The notes below the pieces were generated by a model. It made no database searches and was not told the DNA's origin. It saw nothing but the letters and a program-made list of their open reading frames with translations. A program made the position numbers and the translations under genes. A stretch of 64,000 nt of DNA, from contig WNNJ02001215.1 in NCBI GenBank assembly GCA_012934845.2, positions 62,001-126,000 on the forward strand. The letters run 5' to 3'. This DNA comes from Pomphorhynchus laevis. Its lineage: Eukaryota > Acanthocephala > Palaeacanthocephala > Echinorhynchida > Pomphorhynchidae. This document shows positions 34,090-46,289 of this stretch, one piece after another (the stretch's first letter is position 1; every line of letters starts with the position of its first letter).

Positions 34090-36071
34090 CCACTAATACA
34101 ACAACTGTTTGTTCTTGGCCTTTTCGCTACGTCTGCAGGCGTAGTACTCCTGATATTCCGATTGTCACCAGAATACATCAGAGTGCATTAAAATTGCAAA
34201 TTTTCTCAACTATCGCGATATCTGCCAAGCAAAAACAACGAAACAAATACATCTTGCTGAACATTCGGCATTCTATCAGTCTTTTTCTACAACTTATATT
34301 GATTTCGAAAATTCATCATTACTCACTCTATATTTTTCGACCAAAAACCTGTTAGCATTGCCCTCCTACTAATGTAATTGTCCTGATTTCTCTATCTGTC
34401 AATGTATTTTTATTTGCGAGTACTATTTTACTAAATTACGATTATTGTTATAAGGTATGCATCTTCATCGCAAGCTATTGCTTTAAATTATAATCACTGG
34501 TCAGTCAGTTTGTTCCTAAAGCATAATCACTTATAATAAAAAGTTTTATATTCAAGTATAATCGCTTTTAACTTAAGATGTTTTTAAACGTTTGGTGAAA
34601 TATTATGATCTTTTTCTGTGATTACTTTCATCGTACTTTTCTTTTTATAAACTAATACGGAAGAATTTGTGAATTAAAATATTAATTTTAAAAGTTAGCA
34701 TTTACAATGCTATTCGTTGTTTAACTTATACAGAAGAAATTTTGAATATAAATGTTAATTGATAAAAAATAAATAACAATTAAATCGCTGCCATTCGAAG
34801 ACATATTTTATCACTTATGAACTCTCTAAATATGTACTACCTACCATAATATAAGATTTTAAATACATGTTTTAATTGAATAATTAATTCAATTAACTGA
34901 TAATCATTTGATTTAACCGAATTAATTGAAATTAATTATTAATTAATTAATTAATAATTAATTAATTAATTCAAAGTCTGAACGAAAACTTTTTAAACTA
35001 ATTTACTAGTGCAAGCCAGTTTATGTACAGACTGATACAGACAGTCAACCGGCTTGTGTCCAAGATAAATTAGTGCTTGAAGAATAAATTATATTTGATA
35101 TAATTTAAGGGGCTGCAATATTTCTCATATCAGCTTTATATGTAAAATTTTCTGTTATAATGTTTTTGACTAAAAATAGTAAAATATTTTCGAAAATAGT
35201 AAAAAGTTGTTTTTGCGTTGAAAATTCGAATTTAACCACTAAAGAGTAAGCTTTGGCGTATTTAGGAATAATTTTATGTAGTACCAGGATACTTATTAGA
35301 TATGATATTATAAAGCATTTGTCGCACAAATTAAATTTTGATATGTTTCTCTATCTCAAAAAGTTTAAGATAAGCAAACGCAGTTTTGAGAATTAAAACT
35401 ACCTTTGATTCAACGCTATTGAATAGCGTGGTGATGCACATACTAGAATATTATTGCAAATATTCTTCATTGAATAAGTTACTTGAAGTTTAATACTCAA
35501 AATTAATTTAAATGTTTAGAAATTTCATACGTATAAAAGTATAAATTATGAAGTTAGTGTTACCTTTTAATTTTAACCTATTAAAGTAGCTTAAAAACAT
35601 AAAATAAAGTACGTATCTTCTATATTTAAAGGACAAATATTATATTTATGTCAAAGAACAAAATAATTTAGCGGTTATTCCCCTATTTATAGCAGTTAGC
35701 CCTGTAGCTAACGACTAAACAAATATTAATTTTTGTCGCAATTTCGATCGATTTCTCTTTTTACTAGTTCCAGTAACTTCATTGTTCATTCAATCCACTC
35801 CATTTTAATTATCCGTGTATCTGATGCTTCTAGGCTTGTCTTGATCGTACTCTATGTCATACAATAAGTTGTAGTAATCGTTACACTTAATTGTCCAATC
35901 ACTGTAAACTATTCCTCAGCCACTACGCAATTGTGGGTGCTGATGAATCCCAAATTGTTTAATGTCACTTTAATTTTTTATCCACTATTGCTACTTTTTC
36001 ATTAATGAAATCCAGACGTTTATTTCATAAATCCTCCTCGTTTTGTGTTATCCAAGTTTTCTTGGGTTCAG
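34090..36071. other. 3' flank of the J-protein gene, AT-rich
   Basis: Holds the probable 3' UTR and then AT-rich sequence, with AATTAATT palindromes at about 34,880-34,980. I see no gene. Confidence 0.5.
34535..34540 (+). terminator. Candidate poly(A) signal of the J-protein gene
   Basis: AATAAA in TTATAATAAAAAG, about 446 bases after the stop codon. In AT-rich DNA the hexamer is common, so the assignment is tentative. Confidence 0.3.
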
Positions 36072-36375
36072 ATCAAATCAGCTAACTGAGTCTACGTATT
36101 TAATATAATTACAAAATAAACAAAACATAATAATAATGCTAAATCAAAATTTAATAATTAAATAACAAAATTAATAATTGTTATAAGATTTTTTATAATT
36201 TAAATCAAGTTAAAATAAAAAATTGAAATATAATATAAAAATCAATTTTTATGAATTGACTAATAAATAAACGGTCATCAGAAGGAACTGCTATGCTATC
36301 CGGTTTCGGCCCCTAATTCCACGAGCCAACATAGCAGCGGGGTCAAATACGTGCCAAGGACGTGTTTGGATTCCA
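36072..36375 (-). mobile_element. Terminal repeat of the Naiad-like PLE, minus strand
   Basis: Minus-strand copy with the landmarks of the terminal repeat: AACTGAGTCTACGTATTTAA at its plus-strand left edge and AATTGACTAATAAATAA before the motif. The structured motif (copy B) lies at about 36,277-36,375, with CTGCTATG / CATAGCAG perfectly paired (8 bp), hairpin AAACACG / CGTATTT (one mismatch) and GACCCC facing GGGGCC. Confidence 0.7.
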
Positions 36376-37065
36376 AATGGAATTGATTTAAAATCTAATT
36401 GGAATCGTATTTGGATTTTCCAAATTGTGGGTCGGTTTTTCCAAACCAGCTGATGTTGGGGAGGCTAGATTTGGTCATCCTCCACACATGTTAGAACCAT
36501 CGGAGACGTTGTTGTTGGATAATCTCTTCAACACTAGTTGTTTAACACATCTGCCTCGAATAATGTTGTTGTTGAAACTCTATCTGAGAGATATGTGGAT
36601 ACGTATGATCTCATACATTGACTTTGAAAGGCTTAATAATTCTTAATTTATCTCTTTAGCAGTGTACACATTTCGGATTCGTCAAGCATTGTAGATAAAT
36701 AAAGTATTCTGAAGAGTTGTGTCTTTGTTTAACATTTATTTCATATGCAAAAGTTAAGTATTGCGAATGTTTGTCCGATTTGGACCTTGATGTTATTTGG
36801 AGATGCAACATTCTTCTAGACGAGTAATTCGATGAGAAAGTTTTTACTTGATCGCTGATCTCTTCGTTAAGGTAGACCTTTGAAGGCGTTTTAACACATT
36901 TGTATTAAGTGCGCTAATCATGAAACCTTAAGAGACCTCGTGTATGCGATGTTACATGGAACGCCAGTGGCTTCTGAGCCAACAATTGTGACAACTACGC
37001 TATCATAAATAATCATAATATTACTTTAGATGTCGATAAATGTCAAATTGGGTACCATTTCGTCA
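36376..37065. other. Unassigned stretch
   Basis: A 73-codon plus-strand frame (36,425-36,646) and less AT-rich text around 36,780-36,990 are present, but I cannot match either to a family. Confidence 0.35.
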
Positions 37066-37069
37066 TGAT

Positions 37070-37262
37070 TAACTCTAATTCTTATTCTTATACATTGTCT
37101 ATTATTTATTATTCAATTAATAAAAATTGACTTTTATTTTAAATTTTTACTTGATATAAATAGAAATTGTATAAAATATTGTATAATTGTTCATTGTGTC
37201 TTAATTTTTATTTATATTTAGTATAAAATACGTAGACTCTGTTATCTGATATGATTTATTCG
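37070..37262 (+). mobile_element. Partial terminal repeat of the Naiad-like PLE
   Basis: CTCTAATTCTTATTCTTATA, TCTATTATTTATTATTCAAT and AAATACGTAGACTCTGTTAT match the later part of the terminal repeat. The structured motif is absent. Confidence 0.6.
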
Positions 37263-38330
37263 TTTTTGTAACAATCTAAAATTTTAGAATTTTTTCGTGT
37301 TTTCCATGTATAATATATCTTGACAAAATGTTGTGGAAATTGTTTTTGAACGAATTGCACTTGAATAAGAAGTATAATAACTTGGAAACGTCTTGCACTA
37401 TTTAATAAATTAGTAATTTGCTCTTAATCCAGTTAAAATTTAAATCCAGTTTCTCTCTCATATATATAGAGAGAGCAACGTTGAAATATCTTACTACTGT
37501 TTGACTTAAATATGATATAATAGTCAAAATCTTGTCTATTTATAAAAGTGTTTTTTCAATGTTTAAAAAATAATTATCAAACAATTATCAATGCCTAAAA
37601 TATTAATTTACCTCAATGCCTAAAACATTAATTATCAATTATCTCTTAATTGCTAAAATTTTAATGACTTAATTGATAAAGAATATTAATCATCAATACT
37701 TTAGTTTTTATTTCGATAAAACTCATTATCAAAAGGTTAAATTAAATATCGTAAAATCATAATATAAAAATTTGTGAACTATTTAATTTATAAAAATATT
37801 TTTCAAATGTGTAATAATTACTATTAATTAGTCTACAATATTTCGAACCATTTACTCTTTAACTGTTAAATTCGAATTTTTTACGCAAAATCAAAATTGT
37901 TACAATTTTATTGAGTAATTGTTTACATAAGCCTATCCGGTAAAAGTTCCCTTTATTAAAGTTGATCCTTCTAATTTTACAAAAACCTGTCTTTGAAAAT
38001 GGTGTAGCACCAAGGCAGCACATGATTACGCGTTATAATTAAGGTTTATAGGAACTGATGCTGACTTTAAAAATGCCTGAGATCCAACCTCATCAATGCA
38101 AAATGGTGTGTAAAGTCTGTAGAGTTTCTAAGGATGCTAGCTGGTCTATTAAAATTTTCTGATAATAAGTAGAAGACTTTATTACTATACATTGATAAAA
38201 TAGGCTAATTATAGTGACTTAAATGTAAACGCAACATATGAACACAGTGATTGAATTTAAAAGCATTTAATATAAATCACTGTTATATGCTAGATAAAAA
38301 CATACAACGATATAATTAGAAAATAAATCT
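37263..38330. other. AT-rich, no gene seen
   Basis: No element or gene recognised. A short run of TATATATAGAGAGAG lies near 37,465. Confidence 0.5.
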
Positions 38331-38334
38331 ATAC

Positions 38335-39960
38335 TTATTGAATACTGGAGTTCAAAATTACATAAAAATCAGGGTCGTGCTTTTAAATCTACATAAAAAT
38401 ATCTTTTAGTTTATATAAATTAAATAATCAAAGTAAAAAACTCTATTTAAAATATTGTAATGTAATAGAAATTAATAGTGATATAAAACACTATTTCATT
38501 TTTAATTCCACAAATGAATTTTCAAAACACTAAGAGCATAATATTCAAAATATAAATACATTTTTATTAAGCTTTACAAAAATTTAGATTTAGCTAATAT
38601 AGAAGCTATGTTAAAAACAAAATTAACATTATATTAGGAAAAATATGAATACATAATAATAAATAATATACATATATACTAATTACAACGCCTAAACAAC
38701 TAATCAGATCATTTAATCGAATCTACTTATTTTGTACTATGTATACATTAAAGATAGTAAATATTTGAATCTTAAGATTTCATATCATTCTGATTTTTAT
38801 AAGTTAAGAATTCTTATAACTCAATTTTTTATGAATTAATTAATAGATAATATACACTGTATTAGAATTAGAGGTCATCAAATACAATCTCTAAATAAAT
38901 ATAAAATTGAATTTGTAGAAGCTTAAATATTGAAATTAGCCAATATTATTTAAAATTGGGAACATTTAAATTTTATTAAATAAAATGTCTTACAATAGGA
39001 GGTAATAGTAGCCAAATTGTAGCTGACATTTTCAAGCATTATAGAATATGAGTTTTCTAAGAACTATGCAAAGAATAAATCTAAATTATATAAAAATATG
39101 AAATATGTATTAGAAATATTAACACTATAATTTTTATTTAATAAGTGAACAAAATCAGATAGTTTAATTCTTTCAAAAAGAATATAGATGATAAAGAAGT
39201 ATATATAGATATAACATTATATTAACACCATTAAAAACAATTATTAATTTAAATTATTAAGATGGCATATTTAAATTTTACTATAAACATTTTTTGCATG
39301 AGCATTCATGCATACCACAATATTAAATATAATACATTAAAATTTGAAATATTAAAGAATTGCAACAATATGTGACGATATTGGCTTTCTTTAATATCAT
39401 TTAAATAATTTAATAGATACATATTTTAAAACAGGTTAATATTAAAATAAAACTAATGAGAAAACAGTAAAATATATAAATCAACACAATATTATTAAAA
39501 ATAAATTTAAACTCTTAAGTGGCAAATTGTATGGATGGGTAATAAATAATATAATATATTTTAGAATAAAATGTTATTCTTGATAATCAAATTATGAAAT
39601 ACATCTTCTACACATATTTGATCGCGCTACCATGTTAAGTTGAGGAATAGAGACTTAAAACTGATAATATAGCACTTCCTGCTAATCACCTCTAGACTAA
39701 ATTCAAGACAATATAATAAACTAAAGTCATGGTATATTAGAAATTAATCGGTTTATAAAAATGGTCTTATAAAAAATTCTTACATTATAAAATTCTAGAT
39801 TATGGAAAATTCTAAGATTATTTTAAATTCCATATTTAAATATTTAATATTTTAATATTATATTGGCATTTTTTAAATATTTAAATATTACTTTAAATTC
39901 GTTTTTTTTATATTTTATTATTTTAAATTCACATATAGTACAAATTACGTAAACCCAGCA
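38335..39960 (+). mobile_element. Decayed Naiad-like PLE copy
   Basis: Starts with text parallel to 43,450 (GGAGTTCAAAATTACATAAA), has the RT stretches ATTTTTATTAAGCTTTACAA and TAGTAGCCAAATTGTAGCTG in the same order as the 45.6-kb element, and ends in the terminal repeat (39,600-39,960). The structured motif (copy C) near 39,600-39,690 is badly eroded. It lies just upstream of EXO1. Confidence 0.65.
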
Positions 39961-40136
39961 CTCTCGTGAAAATTATTGTGTCGTTTTATAAAGTGTTTGA
40001 TTTTTATTAAACGGTTAGTTAAATTAATCATTTTTAATCTGGTGGATTAATGTTGCATATTTAAAATCGCAAATTTCTAGATACTACATTCCTGCCAAGC
40101 TGCTACTGCTTAAAAAGTAGATTGTCATTCTGAAAG

Positions 40137-41807
40137 ATGGGAATAACAGGTCTGATATCATTTGTTGATAGTGCATGCCGACAAGCGCATATTAGTGAAT
40201 TTTCCGGTCAGGTAATAGCGGTAGATGCTTACAATTGGATTTACCGAGGAGCGACTACATGTGCTGTTCGTCTTGCGGAAATTGGGATTCTTAGTGATAC
40301 TTGTGCAGAATCCAAAAATGTAATATCCAACGCAATCTCACCTATTGTCACTTATGTTCTTAGACGTGTTGATACATTAAAACAGTTTAAAATAATCCCG
40401 ATATTAGTATTTGATGGAAGAGATTTACCTCTCAAATCTAAAATCGACCAAAAACGTCGTAGCTTGAAGCAAAGCAATATGGAAAAGATTAAATCGGTAA
40501 TTAATAATAACAATAATTTATCTGAACAGGATTGGGCAAGCATTGAAGTTCGCGATGCTTGCCGAAAAGCGTTTGAGGTAAAGTACATTATTGTTAGACA
40601 TGTGATAGTTGCTTTGCGTTCGATATCGTGTCCGTATATCGTAGCCCCTTTCGAAGCGGATGCCCAGTTGGCATATTTTTGCAAGCTCAAGATAGCAAAT
40701 GCAGTGCTTACTGAAGATTCAGACCTTATTCCCTACGGCTGCAACACAATTCTTTTCAAATTCGATCAAGCTACATGTACGTGTCAAAGATATGACTTTT
40801 CACTACTATGTAACAATGACAATACTACTGCTGGTAATTTGTTTGCATACGGACAGAATAGAAAATTTACCATCGATCGTATTCGCTGGATGTGCATTTT
40901 AAGTGGTTGTGATTACTTTGAAGGGATTCCAGGTATCGGTCTTAAAAAGGCTTATGCCATATTAAAGAAAACACGAAAAACTGAGTTAACCGACATTTTA
41001 CGACATGTTCGAACTTGTCTAACTCATACAAAAATACCAAAAGATCTTAATCAACGATTTATCGATGCTGATTACATGTTTAAGCATCAGTTTATATTTG
41101 ACTTAATATCGAATCAGTTATGTCCTTTAAACTCTATTGACACTGAAAATAAAAGCCCATCGGAAATAAAAGGAAATATCCAGGACCCGATAGCTCCTTT
41201 CTCAAATGATGAAGCTCTTTTGCAGGCATTAGGATGCTTTAACTATGAAATTATGCAAATTCATGATGACGATAAGAATATTGACGTAAAAGCTCTAAGC
41301 CATCGTTTGTGGGGTCAAGTTCTTAAATCAAAACATTCTTCTAAGCAAATGCAACAACAGTCTTTGAATAGCTTTCCAGTAAGTCTGTCGCTGTCAAGTA
41401 ACGAACCCCATTCTTACGGTAGCAACTCACTAAAAAAGCGATCAACATTAATTGTTGATGAAATGACGGCAGACGTGGTCCGAATAACAAGACCGAAAAC
41501 GATAGCTTTACCTTCGTGTTCAGAAGAAACCACTTCAGCAAACATTGTGGAAGCCATTTTCAGTCAATATGCTACTTCATCTGTTAATCAGATGAACGGC
41601 AGGTCCTATCATCATAACCTCGTCACAACTGATCACTATGATGTACAATTAGATAAAGTCTTAATAGAGCATGGTAAATATTCGGATAATAAAACATTGT
41701 CGTCTAAAATATACCTACCAGGGTCAATGACGTCATTACACAGTCCCTATTTCCACAATTCTAAGCTAGATGGATCATTATCAAGTAATTCAGAGTTGCT
41801 TATATAA
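40137..41807 (+). CDS. EXO1: Exonuclease 1 (EXO1), main exon
   Basis: EXO1 is a nuclear 5'-to-3' exonuclease and flap nuclease used in mismatch repair and in end resection. From the ATG the frame runs 556 codons without an intron. Domains: XPG N (residues 1-100; MGITGLISFVDSA, human MGIQGLLQFIKEA), XPG I (about 155-240) and the helix-hairpin-helix with IPGIGLKKAYAIL. The acidic metal ligands are all present: D30 (AVDAYNW), D93 (LVFDGR), E173 and D175 (PFEADAQLAY), D194 and D196 (TEDSDL) and D259 (SGCDYF). After about residue 370 the protein is low in complexity, as in the family. Human EXO1 has 846 residues, so a 3' exon is likely; see 46,569. The stop at 41,805-41,807 may be used only in unspliced form; a possible donor is A|GTAATT at 41,785. 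Confidence 0.93.
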   Translation: MGITGLISFVDSACRQAHISEFSGQVIAVDAYNWIYRGATTCAVRLAEIGILSDTCAESKNVISNAISPIVTYVLRRVDTLKQFKIIPILVFDGRDLPLKSKIDQKRRSLKQSNMEKIKSVINNNNNLSEQDWASIEVRDACRKAFEVKYIIVRHVIVALRSISCPYIVAPFEADAQLAYFCKLKIANAVLTEDSDLIPYGCNTILFKFDQATCTCQRYDFSLLCNNDNTTAGNLFAYGQNRKFTIDRIRWMCILSGCDYFEGIPGIGLKKAYAILKKTRKTELTDILRHVRTCLTHTKIPKDLNQRFIDADYMFKHQFIFDLISNQLCPLNSIDTENKSPSEIKGNIQDPIAPFSNDEALLQALGCFNYEIMQIHDDDKNIDVKALSHRLWGQVLKSKHSSKQMQQQSLNSFPVSLSLSSNEPHSYGSNSLKKRSTLIVDEMTADVVRITRPKTIALPSCSEETTSANIVEAIFSQYATSSVNQMNGRSYHHNLVTTDHYDVQLDKVLIEHGKYSDNKTLSSKIYLPGSMTSLHSPYFHNSKLDGSLSSNSELLI

Positions 41808-42384
41808 ACTGAAATGGGCAATTACATATTGTTTTTGTGAAGGAGGTTATTTTTAAAACTGTACACAAAGATGTTAATAAAATTATGTAGGGGACTAATT
41901 AAACAAATATCAGGAAAGTTGCGTAGTAAGACTTTATAGAATATTGACGGTCATTTGTTTTAATGCCCAACGATAAAGTAATTATTAATTGAATCGACTT
42001 GTTGCAAAACAAGAGCCTAATAAGCTAGACCGGGACATTTAGGATATGTTCCTCCATGAGAATTGAACATAAGAGAGTAAAATAATCTATTATATCATGT
42101 TCTATTATCTCATGTTAATAGAACATATCTATTATCTCATATTAATAAAACATGATATTATAAACTGTAAATTATATATTTTAGAATATATTATTAAAGA
42201 AAATAAGTCAATATTAAACAAAAATATTAGACAGGGAAATTTTTAGATTAAAACGCTCAATTTTATGTACCCATTATAATTAAGCCATGTAGTTTTATAG
42301 AATTGGCAGAAGTGTTATAGTAAATAATAAACAACCATAATTTAATAATCCTGTTAAACACAAGCCAAGAAGTCATGAAGCTAA
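41808..42384. other. AT-rich, no gene seen
   Basis: Holds TATTATCTCAT repeats around 42,090-42,140. No gene is recognised. Confidence 0.5.
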
Positions 42385-42900
42385 ACTGCCTTAGCCTTTT
42401 CGCCAATTCTCCAAAATCCATAATCCTACCCCTACAACGAATAATCAACACCGCCGTTCGAGTGTTCTTTCGTCTCCGTCGCTTCGACCACACATCCACA
42501 TATTTTGCCCAACTCTCCTGGCCCACCATCCACATCCGCATCAAACTCCGCCTTCTTCTCGTTACCTTTCGTCTCATCGCTGTCGGCTCCCCATCGTTCA
42601 TCAACCTTCCTTTCTTAGACGATACTCGCCCCACCTCGCTATCGCTTCGTTCCTGTCATACCTTCTTACTCCACGTTCCTAATTACTCCAACAACTACGG
42701 TCTCCGATCCTTCCTCGTCGCCGCCTCACTCGCCTGGAATCAACTCCCTCTCGACGTCCGCCGCGCCCCCTCCTTTATCACATTCAAACACCTCCTCCGT
42801 TCACACCTTCTCGACACCTGATTCACAGTCTTGTTTTGTTGTGGTCATGTAAGCGTGCGCTGGCACACATTTGCCACGGTAACATAAATCCTTTTTTTTA
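42385..42900 (+). mobile_element. 3' end of a CR1/L2 LINE, young
   Basis: The frame 42,375-42,821 reads SLFANSPKSIILPLQRIINT to FITFKHLLRSHLLDT and differs from the copy at 2.9 kb at only about four residues in the shared 145. The 3' tail GCAAAT-free run CACATTTGCCACGGTAACAT, then AAATCC and a T run, closes the element. The 5' part is missing, as is usual for LINE insertions. Confidence 0.9.
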
Positions 42901-43084
42901 AACTGAATAAGAAAAATTGTGTTAAAAATAGAAAAAAATAAATGTACATAAATGAACAATTAGAAATATTAAAACAACTTTTAAGAGATAATAAGCTAAA
43001 AGATCTTTATGTAAATATAAGAAGTTTTACTAAAGATATCATATGTTCAATAAATCAAAGATTAATTAACTAACGATAGAGATT

Positions 43085-43200
43085 GTTAAGTATATAATAA
43101 AAATATATTATATATATTATATATTTTATATTATATATATTATATATTTTTTATATTATATATATTTATATTTTTATATATTATATATAAAAGTCTATAT
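43085..43200. repeat. TATATAT microsatellite
   Basis: About 115 bases of TA and TATTTTTATAT-like repeats. Confidence 0.85.
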
Positions 43201-43399
43201 AATAGACGGTTATTGCAATATAAATATTATAGTCGGTCAATATTTTTAAAAAAGTCGGTCAATAAATGTAAATAATAACAATAAAAAATATAAACTAACC
43301 GTAAACATCATTAATAAATGCATAGATAACATAAATATAGGTAGACTTTTAAATAATTCTAAAAGTAAAGAAATAATAGAATCAGATTTAAGTAAATAT

Positions 43400-44660
43400 A
43401 TTCCTAAATAAGGTATAAGTTGTTACCGCCATTAGGCCTATATTATATTGAAATCCAAAATTACATAAAAATCCAATAAAACCTAGGTTCATATGTAGTG
43501 CGTTTAAATGTACATTAAAACCACTTCTGTCTATATGAATAAAATACTTAAAGTAATTAAAGCACACTTTAAAAAATATTGCAAGGTAATCGAAATTAAT
43601 ACTGGTATAAAACACTATTTCAGTATTAATTCTACAAAAGAATTTTTAGAACAGACAAAAGAATAAATTTTCAAAATATAAATACATACGATTTTAGTAC
43701 GCTTTATACAAATCTAGATTTAGTAGATATTAAAGAAGCGTTAGAAAATTAATTAATCTTATATTCGGAAAAAGATATACATATATATGTTATAATAATT
43801 ATAACGCCTATCTAACAAAAATTAAACCATCAAGTAAATATAAATATATGGATAAAATTGAATTATTGTAATCCTAAAATATTTTAATAAATCAAATGTA
43901 TTTAAAATCAGATTAGCAAAAAAGTCTGTTTTTATACCATTATAAATTTAAAATAATGCTAAATGAAAAATAAATAATTTAATAACATATAAATAATGAC
44001 AAATAATTAGAAATAATAAATAATTATATAAGATTTTATATAATAATATTATATAATTTAAAATTTAAAATTGAAAGTTAAAATAAAAATCAATTTTTTT
44101 ATGAATTTACTAATAAATAATATACGATGTATCAGAATAAAGATTATACACCATCAGGAGAAACTGCTATGTTATTAGATTTCGGCTCCTATTCCTCGAC
44201 ACAGCATAGCAGCAGGTCCAAATACATGCTAATGGCATATTTCTTCTGATTAAATTAATTCTTTAGTATGTCATTCTAATACAAAGCATATTTTTATTGT
44301 CCATAGAAGTTTTCGTTTAAGAGTTTAAATTCTTTTTTAATATTAGTTTTATTGAAACTAAGGCTAACTGGATAAATTTGTTCACTTATTGAATAAAAAC
44401 TATTTGAGTTAAATACATACGTCAATATATCGGAACATATTTAATATCTTTATATAGTTTAGATTTATTTTATAAAAAGTTATGAACAAATTTATATTTT
44501 TTACAGCTTAAAAAATATGTTAGCTATAATTGGGCTATTTATATTTACCATTGGAGCACTTTTTATTTGCATAAATATATATCCCTACTTTTAAATAATT
44601 TTGATTTATCAAAATATTAAAGGCTTCTATTAATTCAATTTTATCCGTGTGTTTATATTT
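43400..44660. mobile_element. Two Naiad-like PLE fragments in opposite orientation
   Basis: From 43,400 to 43,925 on the plus strand comes the 5' RT region (TTTTAGTACGCTTTATACAA, encoding FSTLYTNLDLVDIKE, motif A region). At about 43,960-44,255 a minus-strand terminal repeat with motif copy D follows, then minus-strand RT text to 44,660 (for example TTAGCTATAATTGGGCTATT). Abutting opposite fragments are typical of PLE insertions. Confidence 0.7.
44152..44250 (-). ncRNA. Structured motif of the Naiad-like PLE, copy D
   Basis: Outer helix ATCAG-A-AGAAA with TTTCT-C-CTGAT, where copies E and F have AGGAA with TTCCT, a compensatory G-C to A-T change. CTGCTATG / CATAGCAG pairs over 8 bp. GGACCT faces AGGAGCC with an internal loop. 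The hairpin AAATATGC / GCATGTATTT has a small bulge. Confidence 0.65.
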
Positions 44661-44689
44661 ACTTGATGATTAAAATTTTGTTCTGATGC

Positions 44690-45545
44690 CCTCTAATCCT
44701 TGTTCTGATACAACGTCTGTTGTTTATTAGTCAATTCATAATAATGACGATTATTTTAAATTTCAATTTTTTATTTTAACTTAATTTAAATTATAAAAAA
44801 TTTTATAACAATTATATATTTTATTATTTAATCATTAAATTTTGATTTAGCATTATAATGTTTTGTTTATTTTATAATTATATTAAATACGTAGACTCAG
44901 TTAGCTGATTTAATATATTTCCGAATATAAGATTTATTATTTTTTCTAACGGTACTTTAATATCTGCTAAATCTAGATGTGTATAAAGCGTACTAAAATC
45001 GTACGTATTTATATTTTCAAAATTTATTCCTTTTGTCTGTTCTAAAAATTCTTTTGTAGAATTAATACTGAAATAGTGTTTTATACCTGTATTAATTTCA
45101 ATTACCTTACAATATTTTTTAAGTGTTAAGAAAACACTATTAACATAGGGGTTTTAATATTCATTAAAAAGTACTAGTTATTAACCTAGGTTTTATTGGA
45201 ATTGGAGTAATTTTGGATTCTATTATATTATTCTATTATTCTATTATTCTGATATATTGATGATATATGTGTATTTAACTATAATAATTTTTATTCAATA
45301 AATGAACAAATTTATCCAAGTAGCCTTATTCTTAATAAAACCAATGTAAATTATAAAGACGGTATAAGTACGTAAATAAGATATAATAAATTAAGGTATA
45401 ATTTTAGTACGCTTTATACAAATCTAGATTTAGTAGATATTAAAGAAGCGTTAGTAAAATTAATTAATCTTATATTCGGAAAAAGATATACATATATATG
45501 TTATAATAACTATAACGTCTATCTAACAAAAATTAAACCATTAAG
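44690..45545. mobile_element. More Naiad-like PLE fragments, both orientations
   Basis: 44,690-44,920 is a plus-strand terminal repeat lacking the first part of the motif. 44,930-45,130 is minus-strand RT text (ATCTGCTAAATCTAGATGTG). 45,240-45,400 repeats plus-strand RT text (ATATTGATGATATATGTGTA). Then the 5' RT region leads into the ORF at 45,559. The block is a patchwork of partial copies. Confidence 0.7.
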
Positions 45546-46125
45546 TAAATATAAATATATGGATAAAATTGAATTAATAGAATCCTTAAATATTTTGATA
45601 AATCAAAATTATTTAAAAGTAGGGACATCTATATTTAGACAAGTAAAAGGTGTTCCAATGAGTGGTAATAGTAGCCCAATTATAGCTGACTTGTTTTTAA
45701 GCTTTATAGAATATGAATTTGTTCATAACTATGTAAAAACTAAATCTAAACAATATAAATATATGAAATATATGTTTCGATACATTGATGATATATGTGT
45801 ATTTAATTCTAATAATTTTTATTCAATTAGTGAACAAATTTATCCAGAAAGCCTTATTCTTAACAAAACCAATATTAATGATAAAGAAGGTGTATATCTA
45901 GATATGAACATTAAATTAACATTAACTAAAACTACTATTAATTTATATCGTAAAGATGGCATATTTAAATTTACAATAAACATATTTTTGCATGAGCATT
46001 CATGCATACCATATAATATAAAATATAATACATTAAATAATGAAATTTTAAGAATTGCAACAATATGTTATGATATTGGGTTTCTTCAAAATCATTTAAA
46101 TAATTTATTATATGTATATTTTTAG
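45409..46125 (+). CDS. Reverse transcriptase of Naiad-like PLE
   Basis: An open frame that begins before the first ATG at 45,559: FSTLYTNLDLVDIKEALVK (motif 3/A region), then FRQVKGVPMSGNSSPIIADL (motif B region), MFRYIDDICVFNSNNFYSIS (motif C, catalytic YIDD), IYPESLILNKTNI, and LDMNIKLT, ending LYRKDGIFKFT and a helical tail. The set of signatures (F-S-T-L-Y-T, G-P-ADLF, RYIDDI, IYP..L.LNK, LD) is the one I associate with the Naiad-like PLE RTs that are common in invertebrates, and differs from the canonical PLE RT at 48.3 kb. The assignment is from memory of family signatures. I see no GIY-YIG domain in the open frame. Confidence 0.75.
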   Translation, partial: TLYTNLDLVDIKEALVKLINLIFGKRYTYICYNNYNVYLTKIKPLSKYKYMDKIELIESLNILINQNYLKVGTSIFRQVKGVPMSGNSSPIIADLFLSFIEYEFVHNYVKTKSKQYKYMKYMFRYIDDICVFNSNNFYSISEQIYPESLILNKTNINDKEGVYLDMNIKLTLTKTTINLYRKDGIFKFTINIFLHEHSCIPYNIKYNTLNNEILRIATICYDIGFLQNHLNNLLYVYF

Positions 46126-46289
46126 CTAGGTTATTATAAAATTAAAATAAAATAGAAAACAATAAAATGTATAAATCAACAAAATATTATTAAAAATAAA
46201 TTTAAACTCTTAAGCGGAAAAATTTCATGTATGCATAATAAAAAAATATTCTTTGCATTAGAATAAGATACACTAGATAGTTAAATTTC

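Noticed and set aside
34870-34985. AATTAATTAATT palindromes as an origin or regulatory site
   Set aside because: They are simple AT repeats of a kind that is common in this AT-rich sequence.
36425-36646. Plus-strand frame of 73 codons beside a PLE terminal repeat
   Set aside because: No domain or splice signal supports it.
45559-46125. The Naiad-like RT as a bacterial retron, group II intron or viral RT
   Set aside because: Its signature set and its terminal repeats in tandem and inverted copies fit PLEs. There is no bacterial context and no capsid or envelope gene anywhere in the window.
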